From positions 3,286,001 to 3,350,000 of the forward strand of contig LUGG01000001.1 in assembly GCA_001683735.1 (NCBI GenBank): a stretch of DNA of 64,000 nt. Reading direction: 5' to 3'. The notes beneath the pieces were generated by a model. That model had not been told where the DNA came from and searched no databases. It worked only from the letters and a program-made list of their open reading frames with translations. Shown here piece after piece: positions 24,399 through 35,400 of this stretch. Origin of the DNA: Grifola frondosa. Taxonomy: Eukaryota > Basidiomycota > Agaricomycetes > Polyporales > Grifolaceae. Positions within the stretch are counted from its first letter, which is position 1; every line of letters starts with the position of its first letter. A program made the translations under genes and the position numbers.

Positions 24399-24890
24399 AC
24401 TCGGTGCAACTGATGGCGGTGCGACTTCGATGCGACTGCCAGACGTTGCCGCCACAATCCCACGTGGCTCTATACATAACGCCGCAGACGCGCTTTCTCT
24501 TTCTCCAACGCACCTCACGTCAAATTGCAGACCTTGCCTCGACACTTTTTAACGGCTGGTCTGTGCCAAAGCAGGGCGGATATGTACTCGGATGTCTCAG
24601 TGCTCGACGTATGTCACGCTGTTCTAGGTTTGATGCTGGAGAAGCAGAGCCGGTGATTCGTACATACTACTCGCTTTCTGCATGTTGTTTGTGCTTCAGT
24701 CTGTCTTCCAAGAAGTGATTAATGTCCATGGACGTCTCTCTCTGACACGCATGATATCAAGTGGTTCGTAGTGGATTACTTCTGAAACGGTGCTAGTCGT
24801 CTGATGTAGCATGACCTCGTGAGTCTTCCGCTCACGTTAACGCTGTCGTGAAAGTTCTTCGCTACTTTTATGTTAGTGAGTTGCACTGCC
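24399..24890. other. no supported gene
   Basis: Short overlapping plus-strand frames continue from the repeat copy (for example QTRFLFLQRTSRQIADLAST), but none has a recognisable domain. Confidence 0.35.
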
Positions 24891-26020
24891 GTGTTTGAGC
24901 CCTTCTCCATCTTCCTTACTCTCCTGTGGGTGAATACGGACTCCGATTTCCTTCGGAACCCTGCAACGATGCAAAAGCTAAGCGTGCTCCTACGTAACTC
25001 CTTCCGTGGGCGGCGGCTTCACCTGAGGATCATCGGTGTAGGTGAACTTCCTCTGGAGGAGATTTCTGCTCAGATCATCGTCCCCCGTCCTATCGGAGGT
25101 GATTTACGGCCATCTGAAAGCATGGGTAGAACTGGCCGGAGTCACACCCACACACGTCCGGCCGGTGGCCTAAGTTCGACGCGGATCCTCCTGGTGCGCT
25201 CGAGAGCTGGGGGGATGGGTAGACTTGCATCTCCATGGAGGAGGTTACTTGCTCGGCAGTGCTCGAGACGAGAATCTGGCTTTTCTCGTAAGTTACATCA
25301 TCATGTCTGTTCGAATACACCACTCAACCAGTCCTGTTATGTATTCGCAGGAATCTTGCGCGCTCTCGTACAAGTACTTCTCCACCCAGTATGCGATGAC
25401 AGATTCTGATGGTGGCACCAGCATGCGTGTCGTATGTGTTCCGTGTGCTGCGATGCATTGTCTGATCATGCGAGGACAGCACTGGATTATACCCTTGTGT
25501 CCTTATCTGGAGAATCTGCCCTATAGTTTCCCCTACAACTCGTCGAGGCACTCTCAGCCTATTACTTCCTGGTACAGACCCTCAAAGTAGCTCCAGACCG
25601 AATTCTCCCCATAGGCGATATTGCGGGTGCACATCTGACTCTTTCCCTGGAGCGTTACCTACTAGAAAGTAAGTGCTTCGCTAGACCAGCAGGCATTATA
25701 CTGTTCAGCCCGTGGTGCGACATGACCGAGTATGAGTTCCCGCTGCATATATGTGCTGCGCTCGATCACTGATTCATACATTCAGTCCTCGCAATCCTTC
25801 AATCAAGAAGTTCCTCGGTTCGCTAGCTTCTGATCTACTACATTCGCCTTATTTTTGTCCCGCATTCCATCCTCCACCTTCCCATTGGCCCGCCACATTT
25901 GTTTCCTCCGGTGCGAACGAAGGTTTCGCGTACGCTACAGCCACGACTCCTGATCCATGACATCGTAGAAACCATGCGGCCTGGCGAAGTGCAGAACTGC
26001 TGGCAACAACTTCAGGCTTG
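24891..26020 (+). pseudogene. decayed alpha/beta-hydrolase (HSL/esterase type)
   Basis: Pieces in changing frames match the hormone-sensitive-lipase-like family: LKAWVELAGVTPTHVRPV, then LHLHGGGYLLGSARDENLAF (the HGGG oxyanion-hole motif), then VAPDRILPIGDIAGAHLTLS and RPAGIILFSPWCDMTEYEF, then ATFVSSGANE near 25890-25920. The nucleophile motif should read GDSAG but is GDIAG here, so the catalytic serine is lost. Several frame changes and stops lie between pieces. It is too broken and too substituted to be explained by single-base consensus errors alone. Confidence 0.8.
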
Positions 26021-26515
26021 GACGACCGCACTCGCGCAGACTTTCACAGGCGGAGTGTGCTCTTTCGTGATTGTCTGGATTCTACCGGTCCTCCTGGTGG
26101 CTGTAATGATTCCATTTACTGCAAGTTGTAATTGGCATATGTGCCCGATGGTGAACTGAAGACGGTTGCGAGACTGAGGTAACGACCGTTGATGGCAACA
26201 TGTGATATACTCTGATGATACATTAACTTTAAGCTACACGCACAAGTCAATACATTCAAGACGTTTTAAGGTGGTGCGACATATTGGTATATTCGTTCTC
26301 AGACGTTCGGCGAAATTCTGGTATGGAACGTCAGTACGTAGCCATTCCCCCCAAAGAACGTCTTCATTGCTTACCGTCCGAGTCCAGTATATGTCAGCTG
26401 GTTGCTTAGCCGTAATCCTGCGCGACTACTGGGAGAAATTCTGAAGGTTGACTATGTTTAATCTTTCGCTCACTTCGCAGGATTCAGCAGTGGCGCAAGG
26501 GTCAAGTGAATGTCG
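26021..26515. other. no supported gene
   Basis: May include the very degraded 3' end of the hydrolase. Open frames are short, with no recognisable content. Confidence 0.35.
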
Positions 26516-26615
26516 AGGAGCTATTTCTGACATTGACCGTCTCCGCATCAAGTTGTGAGTGCCGGGTGAGTTGTACAAATCATATAGCTGGACTTAGAGA
26601 GACCCGGATTCGCGG
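26516..26615 (+). repeat. copy B of the diverged 95-nt direct repeat
   Basis: Same block order as 24306-24398 (GAGCTATTTCTGACATTGAC, CGCATCAAG, GTGCCGGGTGAG, CCCGGATTCGCG). Here the frame carries a TGA in place of the TGG codon of copy A. Confidence 0.7.
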
Positions 26616-26754
26616 GGACAACCCACATGAATAGTAACAAAATTAGTAGCGCCTGTTGATGTCGGTCGAGATTTATGCATGTGTGGTGGATCTTCTGCCG
26701 GATTGGCGGCGCTCGAACTTTATAGCAATCATCAAGAACGTTGTCGCGATCTAC

Positions 26755-27687
26755 TACACGTCCAGACCGGACCGGTATCGAACGGGTATGCGCCGACTTA
26801 GACGGAGCGGCATAGTAGCGTTACCGTGTAGTTACCCGTACGTTATCGAGTCGAAATGTAAATGATACCGCTTCGGTATCCTGTTGTAGGATACCGGAGG
26901 TTATCCGATCAAAAATATCCGCACGGTAAATTTCGGGTATAGTCTGGATAACGTGGGGATATCCAACCGTTATCCGCCGCATTTATCCATACGATATCGA
27001 ATTCTGGATACCGTGGGTATCCATCGCTGGATGACGGGAGGATATCCGCTGGATGACGAGAGGATATCCGCTGGATATCTGGCGACGGCGTCAAAGCGTG
27101 GGACTTTGCAATACGAGCGCACGCAAAGTTGTTCTCACTCACATTGCTACCAAGTACTCTTACGGCCGTACGGTCTTGTGCTACCCCACTCATCTTGCAA
27201 AGTTTCTTTCATGGCCACACACCCTCTCGTCAACCAGCACTACATCGCACACATCTCCCCCCACACCTGCCTTCTCACCCCCGCCGTGCAATGACGACGC
27301 CTGACGACGCGCATGATGACCATGCCTCATTTACTCATACTTGTTTCTTTTTGTCTGCCTCTTACTCATGTCGTAGTGTACACAAATACTATTTTTTATA
27401 TTGTAAAGTTTCTGTGAATCCGGATTATCATTAATGAGAAAAACGGGTATACTGGGTATCGTACAGATATCCGTGGATATCCGGCTAGGGTATCAGCACA
27501 CATCCGTTGGATATCCGTTGGATATCCAGCTGGGATACCCGCACGGTATCCGTGCTCGGATACCGCCAGGCATAAGTCGGCGCATGCCCGACGGATACCG
27601 CCCCGATATAGCTCAGTTATACTCAGGATGTTCACACGTCATTCGAGTTTAGGTATCCTGCGGATACCGGCATGGTCCGGGCGTGTA
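26755..27687. mobile_element. inverted-repeat element rich in GGATATCC motifs, probably a MITE
   Basis: The left end TACACGTCCAGACCGGACCG and the right end, read in reverse complement as TACACGCCCGGACCATGCCG, are inverted relatives. A second matching block (TATGCGCCGACTTA at about 26788 on the left, TAAGTCGGCGCATGCC on the right at about 27573) lies further in. Both halves are crowded with GGATATCC/GGATACC words. The left half holds short tandem copies of a unit around GCTGGATGACG (about 27025-27080). No transposase is present and no clear target duplication is visible. Confidence 0.65.
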
Positions 27688-27732
27688 CGGCGGACATCAA
27701 GTCATCATACAACCTTCCCCAACACTCCCTGT

Positions 27733-30034
27733 CTAATACGTGAAGCGGAAATTCAATCGTGTATTACCCTGTGTAAAGCATTGTCGGTGAGCTAATTACA
27801 AGAAGCGATCATGATAGGACATACCTCGTCTTTTGTCGTGTCTAAGTACTCTTGTTGTTGCTAAGGTGGGGAGAGGAGTCAACACTTGGTACATTGTGCA
27901 TGTGCGACTCGAAAGGCATACCTTGGTCGTCCACGAGCTCCAAACTTTGTTTCTACGCTTGTTGATGGCACGGTAAAAGAAATATGTGAAGGCGTAAATG
28001 AAAATGTTCATGACAGTGATTGCTATTAGTGCGCGATTGCCTCGTTTGTCTGCGCGCAAAACCAACTGTGAGCGCGGGTTCAACTTACGGAGAAAAAAAG
28101 GGCTCACAAGAGGCTGATCGTCGGTTCGGTAAATGTTGGCCTGATGAAATATCATGTTAGCATGGTTCATGCGAGGCGATTCTTCATTACGCACCGATAT
28201 AATCGCACCAGCTTGTACGAACATATTATATATTGAAGCAGATACTGTCCGTGTTCCAACACCGTAGGAATTCGTAGAGGCCCAAGCAACTTGCACAGGA
28301 TGAACGTAAGGGTATCCGGTGATCAATGACACGACGGCGAAATAGACCCATTGTGGGGTGTGCGCAGTGAACGTGTAGAGAGCGATGAGGAGGGGAAGTG
28401 CCCAGAACTGGAGAATGACGGTGGCGATGACACGGCTGTCGATGATTTCGCTGAGGTAGCACGAGATTAATAGCGTAATGGTGCCGAGGACAGTAGACGG
28501 AATGCTGAGAAGATTAGATTCGGTCGTGTTGAAGCCGAGATTGCGGAGGGACAGCGTCAAGTATGTCTGCGGAGGGGTGACGGGAACTAGAGAATTACGT
28601 TAGCGAGAGCGCCGAAAATGTACGAAAGGGAAAAACCCACTCATGTGCACGACCCCAAGGACATACAACGGCCACATTCTCCAATCCTTGATGACCTTCC
28701 AAATCATTTTTGGGGTCAGGCCTTCCCGGTTGTGCATATTGGATTTCGAAGGATCGTCGCGCAGGACTCTGTTCACAATGATAATCTCTTCCCTGAAGGG
28801 CGGCTGGTAAGAAAGAGCGGCAGCGAAACAACAGGACGACTTGCCTCTCCGTGAACCACCCCTTAGGTCGGAACCAGGTTTTGGTCTGGGTAGGCTTGGG
28901 GGCAACATGAAGAAGGAGGTGATTCCGACGATCAGTGTCAGACATCCTTCTATGAGGAAGAGATAGCGCCAGCCCGCAAAGCCGCCGCGGCCCCGAAGTC
29001 GGAGAATACCAGTAGCAAGGAAGGCCCATGATGTGGGACATATAGTTAGACACCCAGAACCATGCCAAACGAATGGGCACTACAATTGATGGTGGACTTA
29101 GATGATGTTAAAGAAGAAGGGAAGCATCCTCACGTTCGGTCTTCGTGTAGAAATATGATAGGTAAAGAATGACGTCCGGGATAAAGCCGCCTTGCATGAA
29201 ACCCAAGAGGCATCTGGAAAGATGTCAGTGCATATATAGCGGTGGTGTAGCGATACTTCGCACCTCGTGGCCAAGAAGGATCCACGTCCCTTCAACCAGA
29301 ATTGTCCCAGAGAAACGAAGCTCCAAAGCACCATCTGCCATGAGTCAGAATGCGGAGCATCAGTCAAAATGAGGATATCACTCACCTGGCTAGGAACCCA
29401 GATATCAGGTCCGACCCTCTTGGAGATCAGCTGTGAGGGCAGCTCTGCGATCAAGAAGCATAGCTATAATGAAGATTGAGTAAGATCTTCAAGAAGCGTT
29501 AAAAGTAGTGGGGACTAACCCGAAACAAGGTGTTTCCCAGATTGAAATCATCGGTTGTCATTTTCAGGTCGTTCAAGAAGTTGTCGGTGTTCGCTTGAGA
29601 GATGTTCGAGCGGTCGAGATCAAGGCTGAAGAACATGATGAACGCCCAAATCATGACGAGCCAATCGATCCTGCGGACAAGACGCTGCATGCTGGCGTCA
29701 ACAAGGGAGAGCGATGACGATGAGCATGAGTGACTCACGAATTCTTCGCGCCAAGTCCATCGGGCGTCAGGATCGAAACGATGAACATTCTCGTACTCCT
29801 TGGGAGGACGATAGAGTTCCAAGGTAGCAGGATCATCGAATACTGAGGGTTGCGTCGCGACGCTGTCCAAATCTTTTTGACACGCCGCCAGAAAGGCCGT
29901 CGTGGCTCATGGTCTATCGGGGCTCCAAGAGAAGGAACATCAATTGAGCTAACATCGGAAGTGAACTCTCCCTTATCCTTTACAGTGTCGTTGCGATCTG
30001 CAGCATTTTGAGAAGAGAGGAGGACTGTCGACAT
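27733..30034 (-). CDS. MFS transporter, Dal5/allantoate-permease (anion:cation symporter) family
   Basis: A plasma-membrane permease. Family members import organic anions and vitamins such as allantoate, ureidosuccinate, nicotinate or pantothenate; the substrate here is unknown. The start [16 protein letters not shown] leads to a hydrophilic N-tail, then [59 protein letters not shown], and [20 protein letters not shown], with further membrane segments to 28.0 kb, among them [14 protein letters not shown]. The tail after the last helix ([15 protein letters not shown] ... [20 protein letters not shown]) is typical of this family. The stop is at 27733-27735, after two small C-terminal exons. About ten introns; the frame is intact wherever I followed it. 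Confidence 0.9.
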
Positions 30035-30478
30035 GGTCTCGGATCAGAGAAGCGGCCAGCCAGTGCATCTTCCATCGTGGAAGAGACACCGGCTCTTATA
30101 GTGTGGAAATAACGGAGATAGCTTGAGAAGAAGAGATAACGGGGCCGCGGAATATTGTCCGCTATTCTATCAAATCGTAAGGAATTGCGTGTATTGCGTG
30201 TTTGACCTGTGGATGGCGTTATGCTTCTCGCGAAAACGCGCGCAAGGACGCGCACTGGTAACGTGATAGTCACATGACCCACATAAATAGGCTTTTTGGA
30301 AAGGAAGGCGTCACGATTAGTCTTTCTGCTGAAGAGAAGTGATATCGATACGCTACACTTCGTAATTACAGGCTCTGCCTCTGTCACCGCCTTGGCATTC
30401 CCCGGCCTCTTCCCTCAGAGCTCGCTGCGCGGTGCCTGGCGGTGCCTTCGGGCCTGCATTTTGCTATCAAATTTAGTG
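30035..30478 (-). promoter_or_regulatory. permease promoter with clustered HGATAR sites
   Basis: Upstream of the permease ATG, four sites fit HGATAR: AGATAG (30116), AGATAA (30134), CTATCA (30167, minus) and TGATAG (30264). GATA-factor sites are a known mark of nitrogen-regulated permeases in fungi. Regulation by an AreA/Nit2-like factor is inferred from site density only. Confidence 0.4.
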
Positions 30479-32337
30479 TTAGCACAGCTGTCGATGCGAG
30501 GCACGTTCAACACCAACCGCTTCGCTCTGAGGTCCCCGGACTGTCTCGTCCACGCTTAAAATTAAACACGCCGCTTCGGTTGCGCTGCTAATTGCGTTCA
30601 GCTTGACCAGACTGGGCTCCCAAACGAACGCGTCCAGATTGTTTCGAATACCTTCGGGACCGTCGACGTCGACGCCGAACCATTTTTCGCCATTCGCGTG
30701 TTTCATGCGTAACTTGTTCAGAATGTCGGTCGAGTCAAGTCCAGCGTTGTCGCAAATTTGACGGGGGATGATCTCGAGGGCTTTGGCAAAAGCGATCATG
30801 ACAAGCTGAAGTTTTCCGGGAATGGATAAAGCGTGCTTCCGGATGCGAGACGATAAGTCCATCTAGCACAAATCAAATCCTTAGTGCACGTGGAAGAGAT
30901 AAACTTAAGGTCGAAGTTATACCTCAATAGCACCTCCACCGGCAACAACATCACCGTTTTTCACGGCACGTTTAACGACCATGATTGCATCATGCAAACT
31001 ACGTTCCACTTCCTCAATGAACTGCTCCGCACCGCCACGAAGTAGAAGAGTGCAGGTCTTTGCCTTCGGGCACTCTGTGAAAATGTTGTACCTCTCGCCG
31101 CCGATCTGTCTCTCCTCGTATGAACCGCAGGTACCGAGATGCTCGCGCCGAATGTCCGAGCAAGTAGACTGAACGGATCCGCCTACAGCTTGAACCACTC
31201 TCTGCAGATCGTCCGCAGGGACACGGCCGGCGCAGAAAATGTCGCGGTCAGCGAACCACTGGGTCGCCAAATCGCCAATGGGAAGCTTGCTGAGGACGAT
31301 TTTCGCACCGGTCTTCTCAATCGCGTCTAACTTGCGGTAGATAATCTCCCACTCTGCATCCACAATGGCCTGGTAGTCCGATACTGCTTCTACTCGAACC
31401 TCCGCGTTGTCCTTCTCGGCTTTTAGCTCGAGTTCGACGTTCAGGCTAACGATGAGAGGGTCACGGAAAGACTTGGGCTGCTGCTCGGCGCCGGCATATG
31501 TAAACGTTTTCTTGAATGCAACACCATGAATGAGGAGAGAATCCTGCATGCCGCCGCCTGGAATTTTCTTGACACCGATGAGGGACTCGTTCAAGTCATC
31601 TTGGTCCAGACTCTGTACAGCGTCAACAACCATGTTGGAGAAGAATGGCTTTTCTGAATGAATCAATTTTGACGACATCGAAGTCGAAGCACACTTCATC
31701 AGCAAAGAACGGAACAGCCTGCATCTAGGGATCAGCACGACTCGAGGATAGGCGAAACACGACATACACTGGGTCCGACTTGTCAACGGTAATTTGAACT
31801 GATTTAATGTGATCAATAGCCTATAACGAGCTATGTCAGACAAAAGGATCGATGCAAGGAGTTGAGAAACATACCAATTGCGCTGCTTGCCGGAAGCCCT
31901 TCATAATGATATGCGGACTAACACCCTCCTCGATGTATCCCCGTACTTCCTTCAGAAACTGAGCCGCGAGTAAAACAACGGTCGTTGTACCATCTCCGAC
32001 TTCAGCATCCTGCGCCCGTGCAATGTCGACGAGCGTTCTGGCAGCGGGATGTACGATATCCAGGAGCTTGAGAATGGTCGCTCCATCATTGGTGATCTGT
32101 GCCTCTCCACGTTCCGACACAATCAACTTGTCCATTCCTCTTGGTCCCAGAGTGCTCGCGACGGTTTCTGAAATCGCAAGACATGCGGAAATATTGGATA
32201 GAAGCTGAGCTTTGCCTTGCGATGTATCTGTGCCCTCCTTGAGGAGGACCACAGTAGGTTGCTATGAAAGACCATGATCAGGCCATAGCAGAGAAATGTT
32301 TCCTTCAAAAACTCACCATAGGAAGGCCGCGCTGCAT
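30479..32337 (-). CDS. CCT7: T-complex protein 1 subunit eta (CCT7), cytosolic chaperonin
   Basis: One of eight subunits of the TRiC/CCT ring that folds actin, tubulin and other clients with ATP. A short first exon MQRGLPM is spliced to [20 protein letters not shown]. Then come [36 protein letters not shown], and the ATP-site [20 protein letters not shown]. Further on are [38 protein letters not shown] (an eta hallmark), [34 protein letters not shown] and [20 protein letters not shown]. It ends [16 protein letters not shown] plus a short tail. About 550 residues, introns in frame, apparently intact. It is divergent from RAD5, with only about 150 bp between the ATGs. Confidence 0.95.
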
Positions 32338-32488
32338 TTTGTCAATATATAGTCTGCGCAAGCCTGATCGCGGTACGTATGTAAAGTAAGTTGATGCTTA
32401 TTTGGGAAGACCGCGCTGGTGGCTGAAAACCAGTCAGACGCCTCCGACGCGTTCGACACTGTCGCGCTACTCCTCCTCGTTCTTTATC
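32338..32488. promoter_or_regulatory. compact bidirectional promoter of CCT7 and RAD5
   Basis: Only 151 nt separate the two start codons, so both 5' UTRs and promoters must overlap here. No specific binding motif is claimed. Confidence 0.6.
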
Positions 32489-35400
32489 ATGTCTGCCTCC
32501 TTTCAATCCAAGCAGCCTATGTTCTTCGCAAGCTCAGACGATGAAGATGATGATGCTCTTAATGGAGCGCAATCTCGTGCGTCCACATCCAAAGTCACGC
32601 AGAAGCCACTTTTCTTTGCAGACAGTGATGACGAAGAATCCTCTGAAGCAATCGCGCGTCATTCACCTCCCATTCATGAAGACGATCTGATAGAGGAAGG
32701 CATGGATATTGAGATACCGGACCTCGACGATATACCCAGAGCTTCTAGTATCTCGAGCGTGTCTTCCCACTGCGACACTAGGAATTCCTCCCCAGACCCC
32801 GTACAATCCGAGGAACGTCCTGTTAAAAGGCGACGGATATCCCCTCCTGTAAAGATCCCCGCTAACTTCACGTCTGCATACCTCGGCTCGTTTCTGGTAG
32901 GAAACGCATGGAGTACTGTCCGCGGTTCAGGTTACGTGAAGGCTGGAGATGAGATATCCGTCGAGAGAGATGATCAGGTTGAACCTCCCCTCCTCAGACG
33001 AAGAAGTCTTCGGTGAAGGACGCTAAAGGGAAAGGATCGAAGAAACAGCTTTCTATTGCAACCATGCTTAAAGCGCAACCGGCGAAACCAGCGAAAAGGA
33101 AACAAGATGTCGTCGTGCGTCTCACAAACAAAGGCGGTTTTGGTACGACAAACCATAGCGTGCTCGAACATCGTTAACAAGAATCCCGCAGAGTTCGGTC
33201 GATTACCCCGGGACGTTTCTTCATGGGTATCGAAGCTATTGGATTTTGGTCAGTCACGGCGAAATTTATGCATCTGCGTGATCTAACGTCATCACAGACA
33301 TTGTTGAATTCAAACGATGCACGATGATAGACTGTCCGGCGACCCTCCATTCTGGTGCAGATCTTGTGGTCTCCCTCTCAATATATCTGAAGGCTTCGGC
33401 ATTTAAGCCTCCCAATGCATCCTCGGCTTCAGATGAGAAGAATCGGTTGATGTTCAATGAGGGCCAGGAGACAGCTGATGAACAAATGTTGCGCGAACGT
33501 AAAAGCGCGCTTCAGAGTCTCTTCCGTGCGATCGCTCTAAAGCCACGAAAGGGCACTGACTTTGCGCACAAACCTAAAGGCAAACTCGATCAGAAGGATT
33601 TGGAGATGCTAACCCAACAACCAAAAGCTGCCAAGCCAAAGACAGTTATGAAAACTGAGGTTGTTGGTGACGGCGAGGAAATTGAGGAACAGGAGGAAGA
33701 AGTGTCGGAGGAAGAGCTCAATCTCATATATAAGAGGTGTATATGAATTCCCTCGAGATTAATCACTTCTGAGATGGATTTTTTCTTTCAGGGCCCAACA
33801 AAACGACCAGAACTTGGGAGAAATGGATCCTGCTGACACATTCACCTTGACTTTGCGTGGCTATCAAAAGCAGGCTTTGCTGTAGGTTTCGCGTTCCCAG
33901 AGTTTCCATTATGTCGTCTCTATTAATTGGCCAACCTATAGCTGGATGCATTCTATCGAGACAGGCGCAACATCAGCTCGCGAGGAACGCTCCATGCATC
34001 CCTTGTGGAAAGAGTACGTGCTGTTGTTAAGCTTGATTTTATGATCTTTGTAGACTTTTAACCCGCGGCACGCAGATATGTCTTCCCGCTTGAACCCAAT
34101 GATGGTGTGATAGACCTCACTGCAGACGAGAGGCCATTCTACTTCAACGAGTATTCGGGCGAGTTGAGCCTGGAGTTTCCGAAGGCTGAAAGGAAATGTA
34201 AGGGTGGAATCCTCGCGTAAGTAACAAATTGGCTTTGTGTGATATATTTTAATTGGAATCGGCTTCATGCAGCGATGGTAAGACTCATTCGCCCATTCAA
34301 GTCAGTGCTCTGATCTTAACTGTATGACATATGTGCACGCATATATATAGAAAGTGCGCGTCATTTCTTTTAAAGATTTTGCTGTCCCTTATCCGTGCTG
34401 CTGTAGTGGGTATGGGCAAGACGATCATGTTATCAGCATTGATCCAAACTGCGCGGGGTCCCGAGGCTCCTATGCCGGTAGTCCCAATGGAACCTCAAAA
34501 CGTCGCCAATTGAAATTGAACAGCGCCTTCCCCGCCGTGTCTAAGCAACAACCGCGACACACGCAAGGCCCTTCTGCTACTCTCATCGTAGCTCCTACTT
34601 CTCTTCTAAATCAGTGGTCCGAGGAGCTGCAGCGGTCAAGCAAGTCGGGTACTTTCAAAGTTCTAGTCTGGCACGGTCAGAACCGCCTTGACCTAGACGC
34701 AGCTGTCGAGGGAGAGGGTTCCATCAATGTAATCATCACGTCGTATGGAACTCTTGTGGCGGAACACTCAAAGTCGGAGCGTGTCAATGGTAGTCTATCT
34801 TCCGTGTTTGAAAGTGAGTTTGCCTCGATTGACTTTATATACTACTGAACTTGACCTCGTTGTGTTCAGTCGAATGGCTACGTAAGAATATCTGTCTTTG
34901 ATATCATTATCTTGTTGATTCAGCCTCACAATTTAGGTGTTGTTCTGGATGAGGCCCATCACTGCAAATCTCGAATGAGCAAGACCGCGAAGGCTGTCTA
35001 TGCACTGAAAGCAAGAAGGCGGTGGGCAGTGACAGGTGAGGATCTTTAGCAAAGGTCGCCAACTATCTAACATGGTCTGTACAGGAACACCGATTGTAAA
35101 TCGATTGGAGGATTTGTACTCTCTGCTGTAGGTATCGGCCATAGTCTTCCGTATTCCTTGACTCAATTTATTTTATTTCAGGAAATTCCTCGATTTCACG
35201 CCGTGGTCGAATTCACCTTTTTTCGCTCGTGAGTATCATCCCAACTACTATCTTTCTTTCGACCATTCAACTATCCTTCAGATTCATCACCCTACCTTTT
35301 CTTGCCCATGATCGCAAAGCGGTCGAGGTTGTGCAGATCATTCTGGAAAGTGTTCTTTTGCGACGCGAGAAGGACATGCGCGACACTGACGGCAAGGTAT

